Below, piece by piece: positions 35,376-44,181 of a stretch of 59,390 bases of DNA. The stretch covers positions 1 to 59,390 of the forward strand of contig JAFYEZ010000042.1 of NCBI GenBank assembly GCA_017544005.1, given 5' to 3'. Both the position numbers and the translations under genes were made by a program. The DNA is from Bacteroidales bacterium (lineage in GTDB: Bacteria; Bacteroidota; Bacteroidia; Bacteroidales; UBA932). Numbering within the stretch: the stretch's first letter is position 1; each line of letters begins with the position of its first letter. Below the pieces are notes generated by a model that saw nothing but the letters and a program-made list of their open reading frames with translations, was not told the DNA's origin and did no database searches.

Positions 35376-37091
35376 TTATTTCGTCATTTTCTTGTCTTTC
35401 AGGAAATCTCCCGTCTCGGAGACCACCGCCCGTTTGTAGGCTTCGCTCAGGCCCGGAACATCGGGCGACTTGGGAACGAAGTGGTCCTTGCCCTGGTAGG
35501 CATGGGGGAAGACGACGAAGGAACCGTCGGGGTTCTGCTTCTTGATGTTGCCGTCCACATACTTGACGAGGAGGTACTTGTCCAGCTTTTCCCACTTCTC
35601 GAAGAGGGCATCCTGCTGCGCCACCGAGAACCGGGTCATATACTTGACCGCCTTCTTGTCGGACTTCTCGAGCAGGGCGAGCGCCTCCTGGTCGGCAGCG
35701 GCCACTTTTTCCACCATTTCGGCCTCGTGCGCACGGATCACGTCGTGCACCTCGTTGCCCACATTGCGGTAGTTCAGGTAGGCAAACTGCGCAATCCGGT
35801 TGCACATCCACCACATCGAGGTGGGGGAGTATTCCACGTGAGAACCGTTGCCAAAGGCATAGTGGTTGGAGATGGCACGGGCGCTGGCATAGACCGGCGT
35901 CAGGGGTGCGGTGCCCGGATCGTCCACGGCGAACCAGATGACGCCGCCCACCTCGCGCGGCAGCCAGCCGCGGCACTGGCTGATGAACCAGAAGCCGGCC
36001 TGCTGCATGGCGATCGCGCGCTCGTTGCGGTACTTGACGCCGTCCACCGTCCAGTCGTTGTCACGGAAGCGGTAGGGCGTCTCCTGCGGACCGGCGGCAA
36101 CCCCCTTGCGCATATCGAACGGGGTGCCCTCGTAGTGGTCGCGCATCATCTCGGCGAGCATCTGCACGGAGATTTTCTCCTTGGCCTTGACATAGAGCGG
36201 CATGCGGTGGGTGGGATCTTCGCCCGTCACGTAGTCCATATACTGGCTCATGTCGAGGTCGCCGTAGCGGTTGAAGAAGCTCCAGACGCGGAGTTCGCAG
36301 GAACGCAGCAGCGAGTAGCTCGTGATGGGGCAATAGACGTCGGTGAAACTGAATTCCTCGTCCGGACCCTCGTACCAGCCCAGTTCGCGGGCCATCGAGA
36401 TGACATCCTTGGAGTAGAGGCAGTTCTCCGGATCGTTCAGCGGGAAGGTGGTGATGCGGGCACAGTTGGCATGCGCGCAGATGTAGCCGTCCGGAATGCG
36501 GACCGCCACATAGACAATTCCCTTGTTGGTGTTGACTCCGTTAGCGTCGAACTTGGGCTTGCGGGGCATCACCTCCATGATCCATGCTTCGTTGGCATCG
36601 GCCACGGAGAGGGATTCGCCGGTGGAGTCGTAGCCGTAGGCGTCGGTCAGCGCTGCAAAATTGAGGATCGCCTCGCGGGCGGTCTTGCTGCGCTGCAGGC
36701 AGATGTTCATGATGGAACCGTAGTCCAGGATGGCGGTACTGTCCTGCAACTCCTTGTAGCGGCCGTTGAAGGTGGTCTCGCCAATGGTCACCTGGTACTC
36801 GTTCATGTTGCTCATTACATTGTAGGTGTAGGGAGCCTCGGGGATCGCGCCGCAATAGCGGAACGGGCCGCGGGAGTCGCTGCCCCACTGGTAGATTTCG
36901 CGCATGGTGCCCGGCTTATGCCGGCCGCCAAGCTTGAAATCGAGCACACCGTAACGGTTGTGGGAATCGGCCACGTCGCTCACGAGCACGGAGCCGTCGG
37001 TCGTCGCCCCTTTGGTCACGATCAAATTGGTGCAGGCAAACCCCGTTGTAACGCTGAATATCAGGGCCGCCGAAAGAATGAATCGCTTCAT
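35376..37091 (-). CDS. dipeptidase, peptidase family C69
   Basis: 571 residues. N-terminal-nucleophile dipeptidase: the signal peptide ends at FA and the next residue, Cys in ACTNLIVTKGATTDGS, becomes the catalytic N-terminal cysteine. Further C69 blocks are NMNEYQVTIGETTF, EAWIMEVMP and HANCARITTFPLNDPENCLYS. It hydrolyses dipeptides outside the cytoplasm. Seven bases separate it from fabF upstream, though a functional link is not obvious. Confidence 0.9.
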   Translation of the reverse strand: MKRFILSAALIFSVTTGFACTNLIVTKGATTDGSVLVSDVADSHNRYGVLDFKLGGRHKPGTMREIYQWGSDSRGPFRYCGAIPEAPYTYNVMSNMNEYQVTIGETTFNGRYKELQDSTAILDYGSIMNICLQRSKTAREAILNFAALTDAYGYDSTGESLSVADANEAWIMEVMPRKPKFDANGVNTNKGIVYVAVRIPDGYICAHANCARITTFPLNDPENCLYSKDVISMARELGWYEGPDEEFSFTDVYCPITSYSLLRSCELRVWSFFNRYGDLDMSQYMDYVTGEDPTHRMPLYVKAKEKISVQMLAEMMRDHYEGTPFDMRKGVAAGPQETPYRFRDNDWTVDGVKYRNERAIAMQQAGFWFISQCRGWLPREVGGVIWFAVDDPGTAPLTPVYASARAISNHYAFGNGSHVEYSPTSMWWMCNRIAQFAYLNYRNVGNEVHDVIRAHEAEMVEKVAAADQEALALLEKSDKKAVKYMTRFSVAQQDALFEKWEKLDKYLLVKYVDGNIKKQNPDGSFVVFPHAYQGKDHFVPKSPDVPGLSEAYKRAVVSETGDFLKDKKMTK

Positions 37092-37097
37092 CGTATC

Positions 37098-38339
37098 TTA
37101 GATTTGTTTCAGAACTATGCAGGCATTCTGGCCGCCGAAACCGAAACTGTTGTTGAGGGCGACCCGGACCGTGCGGTGCTGCGGCCCGTCGAGCGACAGG
37201 TTCAGCTTGTAGTCGATCTCGGGATCTTCCTCCTTGAAGTTGATCGTCGGCGGAATGATGCCGTCACGCATCGCGTGGATGCAGGCAAGGGTTTCGATGG
37301 CACCGGCGGCACCCAGCAGGTGGCCGGTCATCGACTTGGTGGAGCTGATGACGGTCTTGTAGGCGTCATCGCCAAATACCTGTTTGATAGCGCCCAGCTC
37401 GGCGATGTCGCCCAGGTGGGTGGAGGTGCCGTGCGCATTGATGTAATCGACCTCGGCCGGAGTGACCCCCGCATCCTTGAGGGCCAGTTCCATGGCCTTG
37501 GCGGCACCCTTTCCTTCCGGATCGGGAGCGGTGATGTGGTGGGCGTCGTCCGTAAAACCGAAACCGGCCACCTCCGCATAGATGGTGGCGCCGCGCTTTT
37601 TGGCGTGTTCATACTCCTCGAGCACCACGACACCGGCGCCCTCGCCCATCACGAAACCGTCGCGCGTCGCATCGAAGGGACGCGAAGCGGTCTTGTAGTC
37701 GTCGTTACGGGCGGAGAGGGCCTGGGCGGAGTTGAATCCGCCGACGCCCGGGATGGTGATCGGCGCCTCGGAGCCACCGGCGAGAATGATATCGGCCCGG
37801 CCGGTCTGGATGTAGGACATCGCTACGCCGATGGCGTGGGTAGCCGTGGCGCAGGCGGACGAAACCGAGTGGTTCGGGCCGCGGAAACCGTGGCGGATGG
37901 CAATCACGCCCGGCGCGATGTTGGTGATGAGTTTCGGAACAAAGATCGGGCTGAAGCGGGGAATGGATTCCGGCTTGTACTCCATCATCTCGGCGGTGAT
38001 GGTATCCACGCCGCCGATGCCGGAGCCGACGATCACGCCGACCCGGTAGGGGTCTTCTTCCTCGATGTTGATTTTTGCGTCTCGGATGGCCTCATCGGCA
38101 GCGATGACGGCAAACTGCGCAAAACGGTCGTTCTTGCGGGCTTCCTTGCGATCGAAGCCGAAGTTCTCGGGATTGTACCCTTCTATCTGGCAAGCAAACT
38201 TCGTCTTAAAAAGGGTGACATCGAAGCGGTCTATCAGACTGGCTCCGCTGACACCCTCGTCGAGATGCTTGAAATAAGACGCGATGTCGCTACCAAGAGG
38301 GTTGATCGTCCCGAGACCGGTGACTACAACTCTTTTCAC
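37098..38339 (-). CDS. fabF: beta-ketoacyl-ACP synthase II
   Basis: 413 residues with a GTG start (KRVVVTGLGTINPLG). Elongates acyl-ACP in fatty acid synthesis. The Cys-His-His triad is visible in VSSACATATHAIG, NAHGTSTHLGD and SMTGHLLGAAG, and the final FGFGGQNA loop is typical of FabF. It follows acpP by six bases, the standard pairing. Confidence 0.96.
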   Translation of the reverse strand: MKRVVVTGLGTINPLGSDIASYFKHLDEGVSGASLIDRFDVTLFKTKFACQIEGYNPENFGFDRKEARKNDRFAQFAVIAADEAIRDAKINIEEEDPYRVGVIVGSGIGGVDTITAEMMEYKPESIPRFSPIFVPKLITNIAPGVIAIRHGFRGPNHSVSSACATATHAIGVAMSYIQTGRADIILAGGSEAPITIPGVGGFNSAQALSARNDDYKTASRPFDATRDGFVMGEGAGVVVLEEYEHAKKRGATIYAEVAGFGFTDDAHHITAPDPEGKGAAKAMELALKDAGVTPAEVDYINAHGTSTHLGDIAELGAIKQVFGDDAYKTVISSTKSMTGHLLGAAGAIETLACIHAMRDGIIPPTINFKEEDPEIDYKLNLSLDGPQHRTVRVALNNSFGFGGQNACIVLKQI

Positions 38340-38345
38340 GACAAA

Positions 38346-38588
38346 TTATTTGTTATTGACAGCCTGTGCGATGTTGTCGATTGCGTCTTTGACCGTGGAG
38401 ATTTTTTCTGCCACTTCTTCAGGAATCTGGATATCGAATTCTTTCTCGAACTCCATGATCAGTTCGACCGTATCCAGCGAATCTGCGCCGAGATCATTGG
38501 TGAAGCTAGCGGTATCGACGACTTCGCTTTCGTCCACACCCAGTTTGTCAACGATGATAGCCTTGACTTTTGCAGTGATATCTTCCAT
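38346..38588 (-). CDS. acpP: acyl carrier protein
   Basis: 80 residues, strongly acidic. The phosphopantetheine site is the Ser in [14 protein letters not shown]. Carries acyl chains to FabF and to lipid A enzymes. The rpmF and yceD-like genes that precede acpP in many bacteria are absent; instead there is a 302-base spacer. Confidence 0.97.
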   Translation of the reverse strand: MEDITAKVKAIIVDKLGVDESEVVDTASFTNDLGADSLDTVELIMEFEKEFDIQIPEEVAEKISTVKDAIDNIAQAVNNK

Positions 38589-38653
38589 AGTTTTGTTATT
38601 TAAATTGTTTTCGTCTCCAGTTAATCGGTCCGTTTTTTCAGGACTTTAAGTTG

Positions 38654-38684
38654 CGAAGGTATAATATTTTTTTGATATGTCCAA
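38654..38684 (-). promoter_or_regulatory. possible acpP-fabF promoter
   Basis: On the minus strand TTGG, a 19-base spacer, then TACCTTCG: spacing is ideal but each box departs from TTTG / TAnnTTTG by one base. It gives a leader of about 60 bases. Confidence 0.45.
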
Positions 38685-38865
38685 CTTTTCACGGAGTCTC
38701 CCTCTCTTCTCCGGGAACGGTTTTTTCTTTTTGAAAAACGGTTTGGGAAGAACCGTTATCAGGGTGAAATCACCGGCCTCCGCGCGGAAAACCGGGAATT
38801 TTTTGACATTCGGTTAATAGTTCAAATCGGTGAAATAAGCTGCTACAAGGGCGGATTCGGGCCGC

Positions 38866-38873
38866 TAGTTTTG
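38866..38873 (+). promoter_or_regulatory. putative -7 element (TAGTTTTG) for the fimbrial cluster
   Basis: TAGTTTTG matches TAnnTTTG and ends 17 bases before the first ATG of the cluster. No TTTG at the -33 position, which may mean an activator is needed. Confidence 0.45.
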
Positions 38874-38890
38874 CGACCAAAACAACGCCT

Positions 38891-40696
38891 ATGAAACGAA
38901 CGCTTATCCCCCTTGCCCTGCTGCCGGCGCTCCTCGCCGCCCCGGCCTGCCACAACCCCGTCAATCCCGCAGAAGGAGAGATCACCGCTCCGCTGATGAT
39001 CGGAGTCGATATCCTCGACGAATCGGGCCATACCCGCGGAATGATCGAGGCCGATGAAAACCGGCTGAACAACCTCAACATCTTTATCTACGATGAAAGC
39101 GCCGGGCTGATCCACAGTTCCGGCTACTTCACCGACTTCGACAACCTCTGCTTTGACAACCTGATCGAAGGGCGTACCTACCGGGTGCTCGCACTGGCCA
39201 ACGCGGGCCGCAAAAGCGCCCCGGGCCGCCTCGCCGACGCCCTGGAGATGGCGGTCGCCACCGATGACTGCGAGTCGCTCGGCGAAGGGCTGCCGATGGC
39301 CGGCGCCGCGCCGCTCCTTTTTGGCGCAGAGGGAGATGGCTACACCCTGCACATCCACCTTTCCCGCCTGCTGGCGCGCTATGCTTTCAGCCTGGATCTG
39401 AGCCGGATGCAGGGTTCTCTGGAACTGAGTTCCGTGGAGGTGCACAACGTGGCGGGGCGGGTCAAGCCCTGGGCGGAAGCCTCCAAGGCCCGGCCGCAGG
39501 AGATCTGCGACGGAGACGCCCTGACGGAGGAGGAGCAGTCGCTGCTCGTGGCCGGCGGAAGCGTCCGCCTGCTGGTTCCCGAGAACTGCCAGGGGGACCT
39601 GCTGGAGGACAACGACGATCCCTGGGCCAAGACGCCGGAGAACCTGGACGGGATGGAGGATTGCTGCACCTATCTCGAGGTCCACGCCCGCTACCGGCAT
39701 GAAGGCTACACGGTCAACGACCTGACCTACCGCTTCTACCTGGGCGAGGACAATGTCGGCAACTTCGACATCCGGCGCAACACCGCCTATCTGCTCACCC
39801 TGGCGCTGACCGACACCAATGCGGTAGTCGCCTCTTCCTGGAAGGTGGAGCGCGGCGGGGTGGAAGATTTCCGGTCGCTCGCTTTCGACCGCACCCGAGA
39901 TACGCTGCTGCAGAACGCACAGGTTGTCCGCAGCCTGTTCCGCGCCCCCTCGCCGTTCGGTTATCGGATTGTTCCCGGTGAAGGTTTTGCCGAGGCCGGA
40001 CTGAGCGTGACGGACAACGGCGACGGCACGTGCCGCATCCGCAGCGGCGCCATCCCGGGTCACTCCGCCACCGGAAGGCTCTGGGCCGAAAGCTGGGACG
40101 GGGCCAAGCGCAGCTGGTGCGACGTCACCGTCATGAACTGGGACACCGTGCTGACCATCCACAACACCCGCAACGTGATGTGGCCCGGCGACACCGCCCG
40201 GCTGACCGCCAGCATCTTCTTTGAGAACAACCGCAGGACGGTGGACGTGACGGATGTAGCCCAATGGAGCGTCAGCGGCGGCTCCGCAGCCTGGTTTGCC
40301 GGCAGCGCCGTGGGACAGGACACCGTCAGACTCTATGGCGACACCTACGGGGCTGTCCGGGTCACGGCCTCTCACCTGGGCCGTACGGATTCCGTCCGGG
40401 CGGCGGTTTCGGAACACGTCGGCGTCGGCTGCAGCGGTCCCGATCCCATCTATGTTCCCACCGGAGCGGAGGTTCCTTTTGATTGCTATGTGGTTTTCGC
40501 CAGCGGCGATACCCTGCACGATCCCAACGAGTTCTACTGGGCCATGACCAACTTCACTCTCACGCTGTACGCGGAACCGGAGCTCCCCTACGGCACCTTC
40601 CGCGCCGCGCAGGCGGGAACCGAGCGCGTCCGCTTCATGCTCAAGCGCAACTGGGACTTCGAAACCTATAAAACCGTCGTTGTCGTGGAGGAATAG
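38891..40696 (+). CDS. FimB/Mfa2- or DUF4906-like fimbrial lipoprotein with Ig-like end
   Basis: 601 residues. Lipobox ALLAAPAC (acylated Cys20). The N-terminal half has the fimbrillin pattern (ENRLNNLNIFIYDESAGLIHSSGYF, YRVLALANAGRKS, LSRLLARYAFSLDL). Residues about 420-510 look like a bacterial Ig-like (Big_2 type) domain: MWPGDTARLTASIF, VDVTDVAQWSVSGGSAA, GAVRVTASHLGRTDSV. A minor or tip subunit of a fimbria or a surface anchor is the likely role. First gene of the cluster; only two bases before the DUF3575 gene. Confidence 0.7.
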   Translation: MKRTLIPLALLPALLAAPACHNPVNPAEGEITAPLMIGVDILDESGHTRGMIEADENRLNNLNIFIYDESAGLIHSSGYFTDFDNLCFDNLIEGRTYRVLALANAGRKSAPGRLADALEMAVATDDCESLGEGLPMAGAAPLLFGAEGDGYTLHIHLSRLLARYAFSLDLSRMQGSLELSSVEVHNVAGRVKPWAEASKARPQEICDGDALTEEEQSLLVAGGSVRLLVPENCQGDLLEDNDDPWAKTPENLDGMEDCCTYLEVHARYRHEGYTVNDLTYRFYLGEDNVGNFDIRRNTAYLLTLALTDTNAVVASSWKVERGGVEDFRSLAFDRTRDTLLQNAQVVRSLFRAPSPFGYRIVPGEGFAEAGLSVTDNGDGTCRIRSGAIPGHSATGRLWAESWDGAKRSWCDVTVMNWDTVLTIHNTRNVMWPGDTARLTASIFFENNRRTVDVTDVAQWSVSGGSAAWFAGSAVGQDTVRLYGDTYGAVRVTASHLGRTDSVRAAVSEHVGVGCSGPDPIYVPTGAEVPFDCYVVFASGDTLHDPNEFYWAMTNFTLTLYAEPELPYGTFRAAQAGTERVRFMLKRNWDFETYKTVVVVEE

Positions 40697-40698
40697 CC

Positions 40699-41253
40699 AT
40701 GAAAAAAATATTCACACTATCCATGCTGATTCTTTCAGCAGTCGCAGCCCGGGGCCAGCAGCTGAGCGTTTCGACCAATGCGGCCGGATACCTCAACCTG
40801 GGCGGACTGAACGGAGAGGTAGGACTCTCGCTGGGCCACCATCTCTCCCTCTCAGCCGCCGCCACCTACAATCCCTGGAGCTTCGGCTCCGAAGAGCGCG
40901 GCTACCTGCAGAACCGCCAGCGGAACTTCTCACTCGGGGTGCGCTACTGGCCCTGGCACACCTATGCCGGCTGGTGGGTCTCCCTCAAGGGACAATACCG
41001 GGAATACAACCGGGGCGGACTCTTCGGCAAGGAACTCTCCGAGGAGGGAGACGCCTGGGGCGGCGGCCTGACCGTGGGTTACGCCCTGATGCTCTCGCGC
41101 CACTTCAACCTCGATTTCGGGCTGGGGGCATGGGCCGGTGCCACCGCCTACACCCAGTATGCCTGCCCGCGCTGCGGCCGTATCCTCGCCAGCGGAAACA
41201 AGGCTTTCCTGAAGCCCGACGAAATGATTGCCTCCATCGTCTATCTATTCTGA
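40699..41253 (+). CDS. DUF3575 outer-membrane protein
   Basis: 184 residues with a signal peptide ending near ARGQQ. Beta-rich; AAGYLNLGGLNGEVGLSLGHHLSLSAAATYNPW, NFSLGVRYWPWHTYAGWWVSLKGQY and the aromatic C-terminus (IVYLF) suggest a small beta-barrel. DUF3575 proteins regularly accompany fimbrial operons in Bacteroidota and may take part in export or assembly; the mechanism is unknown. Confidence 0.8.
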   Translation: MKKIFTLSMLILSAVAARGQQLSVSTNAAGYLNLGGLNGEVGLSLGHHLSLSAAATYNPWSFGSEERGYLQNRQRNFSLGVRYWPWHTYAGWWVSLKGQYREYNRGGLFGKELSEEGDAWGGGLTVGYALMLSRHFNLDFGLGAWAGATAYTQYACPRCGRILASGNKAFLKPDEMIASIVYLF

Positions 41254-41261
41254 GTATCCCG

Positions 41262-43097
41262 ATGAAACGCCTCCTTCCCCTCCTCTGTCTGCTGGCGCTG
41301 CTGCCGGCCTGCTCCACCCAAAAAAAGCTTCTCCGGGTGCGGCAGACCGCGCCCACCGCGCAACTGAGCATGCCGCCCCGGGCGGAGCATGCCCCCTTCA
41401 CCCTCGATACCACCTCGCAGGCGGGCGATACGCTGATTGTCAAGGATGCCGAGGGAAAGGAGGTCTTCATCATGAAAGCCATCCGCGACGAGGAAACCGG
41501 AGAGATGGTGGCGACCGATGCCCTCAACGCCGCCGTCGTATCGGCCACTTTCCGCAACGTGGCGGAGCGGGACGGTCGCATCCTGATCGATTTCCGGATC
41601 TCCGTGCCCGCCCTGATGACCGACAGCCGCTGGCAGATGCGCCTGCGGCCGGAAGCCCTGCTGCCGGGGGAACGGATTCCCCTGGACGAGGTGGTGGTGA
41701 CGGGCGAGGATTTCCGCCGCGGCCAGCTGCGTGGATACCGGCTCTACGAGCGCTTTGTGGGGCGCATCGTCACCGATACGACGGCCTTCATCCACCGCGG
41801 GCAGGTCTCGTTGTTCGAGGAACGTTTCGGGACCGAGTCCGGTCTCTCGCGGGAGGTGATTCAGGAGCACTATACCGACAAAATACGCCGGCGGCGGAAC
41901 CGGTGGCGGATTGCCAACCGCGACCGGATGTTCGACCGCTATGTGAAAACGCCTTTCCGGGAGGAGGGCCAGCGGATCGATACGCTCTTCGGCGGGGCGA
42001 CCGACTATTTCACCTACGACTATACGCAGGAAATTGAGGCCCGGCCCGGGTTGCGCAAACTCTATGTCGTCGTCTCCGGCGGCATCTGGGACGGCGACCG
42101 GAAACTCTACAGTATCCCGGAAGGAGACTCGGTCTCCTTCTATGTCAGCACGCTGGGAACCCTGGTGGACAGCCAGGAACGCTACCTGACCCGGATCGTG
42201 TCGCGCCGGGTGGAGGCGAGCGCCTCCTGCCGGGTGGTGTTTCCGGGCGGCAGCAGCCGTCTGGAGCGCAGCCTGGAGCAAAACGGCGCCGAGCTGGACA
42301 GTATCGGACGCACCCTTGCGCGGCTGCTTACGGAAGGAAATTATGTGGTAGATTCCATCACGACCACCGCCTCGGCCTCTCCGGAGGGAAGCCGGCTGCT
42401 CAACGGACGGCTCTCGCGCGAGCGGGGCGCCAGCGTCAACGCCTACCTGCGCACCCTGCTGCCCGCCGGGGGCGATTCCATCCGGTTCATCTCGCACAGC
42501 CAGGCGGAAAACTGGGCGGGACTGGCGCACCTGGTGGAGCAGGACACGCTCCTCCCGCAACGCGATAAACGCCTCTTTGCCAAACGAATGACCATTGCCG
42601 ACGAAGACCGGCGCGAGGCCGCGATGCAGCGCGACCCCTACTATTCCTACCTGCGCGCGCAGCTCTATCCGCAACTGCGCACCGTCCGGTTCGACTTTCA
42701 CATGCACCGGCGGGACATGCTTCAGGATACCCTCGTCACCACGGTCGTGGACAGCATCTATATGGCCGGCGTGCAGGCCATCCGCGGCGGAGCCTACCGC
42801 CAGGCGGCGGACCTGCTGGGATCCTACCGGGACTACAACACGGCCGTCGCTTTCTGTTCGCTGGGAAAGAATCATTCCGCCAAGGTGATTCTGGAACAAC
42901 TCGAACCCACGCCCAACGTGGAGTACATGCTGGCCATCATCCATTCCCGGCTGGGCCACGAACGGACCGCCGTCCAACACTATGTCCTGGCCTGCGAAAA
43001 GAACCCGGCCTACCTGCACCGGGGCAACCTGGATCCGGAAATCTCCTCGCTCATCCGAAAATACAACTTACCCAACTCACTTCATCATTCACTTTAA
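41262..43097 (+). CDS. fimbrial-cluster lipoprotein with OmpA-like and TPR-like regions
   Basis: 611 residues from the ATG at 41262. Lipobox LALLPAC (Cys17). The middle holds an OmpA-like peptidoglycan-associating domain (about 322-410) with SASPEGSRLLNGRLSRERGASVNAYL near 371. The C-terminus (about 505-600) is helical and repeat-like (AYRQAADLLGSYRDYNTAVAFCSLGKN, EYMLAIIHSRLGHERTAVQHYV), resembling TPRs. The RILIDFRISVPALMTDSRWQMRLRPEAL stretch resembles DUF3868-type proteins. It may couple the fimbria to the cell wall. Confidence 0.65.
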   Translation: MKRLLPLLCLLALLPACSTQKKLLRVRQTAPTAQLSMPPRAEHAPFTLDTTSQAGDTLIVKDAEGKEVFIMKAIRDEETGEMVATDALNAAVVSATFRNVAERDGRILIDFRISVPALMTDSRWQMRLRPEALLPGERIPLDEVVVTGEDFRRGQLRGYRLYERFVGRIVTDTTAFIHRGQVSLFEERFGTESGLSREVIQEHYTDKIRRRRNRWRIANRDRMFDRYVKTPFREEGQRIDTLFGGATDYFTYDYTQEIEARPGLRKLYVVVSGGIWDGDRKLYSIPEGDSVSFYVSTLGTLVDSQERYLTRIVSRRVEASASCRVVFPGGSSRLERSLEQNGAELDSIGRTLARLLTEGNYVVDSITTTASASPEGSRLLNGRLSRERGASVNAYLRTLLPAGGDSIRFISHSQAENWAGLAHLVEQDTLLPQRDKRLFAKRMTIADEDRREAAMQRDPYYSYLRAQLYPQLRTVRFDFHMHRRDMLQDTLVTTVVDSIYMAGVQAIRGGAYRQAADLLGSYRDYNTAVAFCSLGKNHSAKVILEQLEPTPNVEYMLAIIHSRLGHERTAVQHYVLACEKNPAYLHRGNLDPEISSLIRKYNLPNSLHHSL

Positions 43098-43110
43098 TCA
43101 TCCATCTTTT

Positions 43111-44169
43111 ATGAAGAAAACCATTCTCTTGGGATGGGCCGCCCTTCTGGCCGCCCTCCTCACCGGCGCCTGCACCCAGCAGCTGCAACCCTCTACGGAA
43201 AACCAGCCGGAGACCGGCACCCTGATTGTCCGCCCCCTGGTCCAGGGCGCCGAAACCCGTGCCGGGGAGGCCTACACCGGCAATCTGGCCAGCGAGATTG
43301 CCATCTCCTCCGTGCAGGTCCTGACCTTTGAAAAGACCTCCGGCCACCTGGAGCATTACTTCTCCTATACCACCACGTCGGAGGTGCAGGAGTTCGCCCT
43401 GCGCGCAGGGGCCTACCGCATCTGGGCGGTGGCCAACGGACCGGATCTCTCGGGAATCAGCACCGAGACTGCACTCAAGCAGCTGGTGATTGACCTGGCC
43501 ACCTACAACGACCCTTCCGCTGACTTCTTTATGGCGGGCAGCGAACTCTCCACGGTGGTTGCCGGCGATGTGGCCGAATGTCTGATTTACCTCACCCGTC
43601 TGGTCTCCCGCGTCTCGCTGAAGAGCCTCGTCAACCGGCTGCCGGCTGCCTATGGAAACATCACGGTGGATTATGTGATGCTCTCCAATGCGGTGGGATC
43701 GTACAGTATCGGCGGTCCGGCGGGATCTCTCTGGCACAACCCCTGCGGCCGCAAAAACGCCTCTCCGCTGGTTGCGGCGAATATCATCGCTCCGCCGACC
43801 GTTCCCGCCGATGCGGCAGCGCTCACCTTCCGCAGCGCAGGTTACACCCTCGCGCCGGGCGCCAGCAACAGCACCGCCCAGCGCATGTACACCTATCCGA
43901 ACGCCTCCACGCTGACCACGGAAGGGTTCTCGTCGCCTTTCACCGCCCGCTGCACCCGACTGGTGGTCCGCGCCCAGATTGACGGAACCACCTACTACTA
44001 TCCGGTCAACCTTCCGACCCTGGTGCGCAATGCCTGCTATGACGTGTCGCTGACGCTGATCGGCCTCGGCTCCTCCGATCCGGACGTCCCGGTTCACAAG
44101 GGAACGCAGCGCGTAGATATCGAGATCACCCCCTGGGAAGACGGCGGTGAACAAACCGAAACCATTTAA
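43111..44169 (+). CDS. fimbrillin-type major subunit lipoprotein
   Basis: 352 residues. Lipobox ALLTGAC (Cys21), then a leader that ends in the AETRAGEAY segment, where fimbrillins are cut after Arg before donor-strand assembly in Porphyromonas. Fimbrillin strands: GTLIVRPLVQG, SSVQVLTFEKTSGHLEHYF, YRIWAVANGPDLS, CLIYLTRLVSRVSLKSLVN. The ending VDIEITPWEDGGEQTETI has the conserved W-rich final strand. Probably the structural subunit of a FimA/Mfa1-like fimbria; processing here is an inference. Confidence 0.75.
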   Translation: MKKTILLGWAALLAALLTGACTQQLQPSTENQPETGTLIVRPLVQGAETRAGEAYTGNLASEIAISSVQVLTFEKTSGHLEHYFSYTTTSEVQEFALRAGAYRIWAVANGPDLSGISTETALKQLVIDLATYNDPSADFFMAGSELSTVVAGDVAECLIYLTRLVSRVSLKSLVNRLPAAYGNITVDYVMLSNAVGSYSIGGPAGSLWHNPCGRKNASPLVAANIIAPPTVPADAAALTFRSAGYTLAPGASNSTAQRMYTYPNASTLTTEGFSSPFTARCTRLVVRAQIDGTTYYYPVNLPTLVRNACYDVSLTLIGLGSSDPDVPVHKGTQRVDIEITPWEDGGEQTETI

Positions 44170-44181
44170 TTCCACACTCAG

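Larger units (their letters stand above)
38589..38890. other. 302-base divergent spacer between acpP and the fimbrial cluster
   Basis: No gene seen on either strand. Contents: a possible acpP promoter at 38654-38684, an AACGGTT/AACCGTT hairpin at 38737-38757 directly followed by a GGTGA/TCACC mini-hairpin (38765-38776), and a -7 element for the fimbrial genes at 38866. Most of the other spacers in this window are far shorter, so regulatory content is likely. Confidence 0.6.

Noticed and set aside
35481-38603. A 1040-codon open frame on the plus strand opposite the C69 dipeptidase, fabF and acpP genes
   Set aside because: It is antisense to three clear genes and encodes a His/Val/Gly-rich protein with no recognisable domain. 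High GC leaves few stop codons in this frame.
41241-43019. A 592-codon minus-strand frame opposite the OmpA-like lipoprotein gene
   Set aside because: Antisense to a well-supported gene, with no recognisable domain.
41262-43097. An outer-membrane porin of the OmpA barrel type
   Set aside because: There is no N-terminal barrel; the OmpA resemblance is limited to the peptidoglycan-binding-like middle region.
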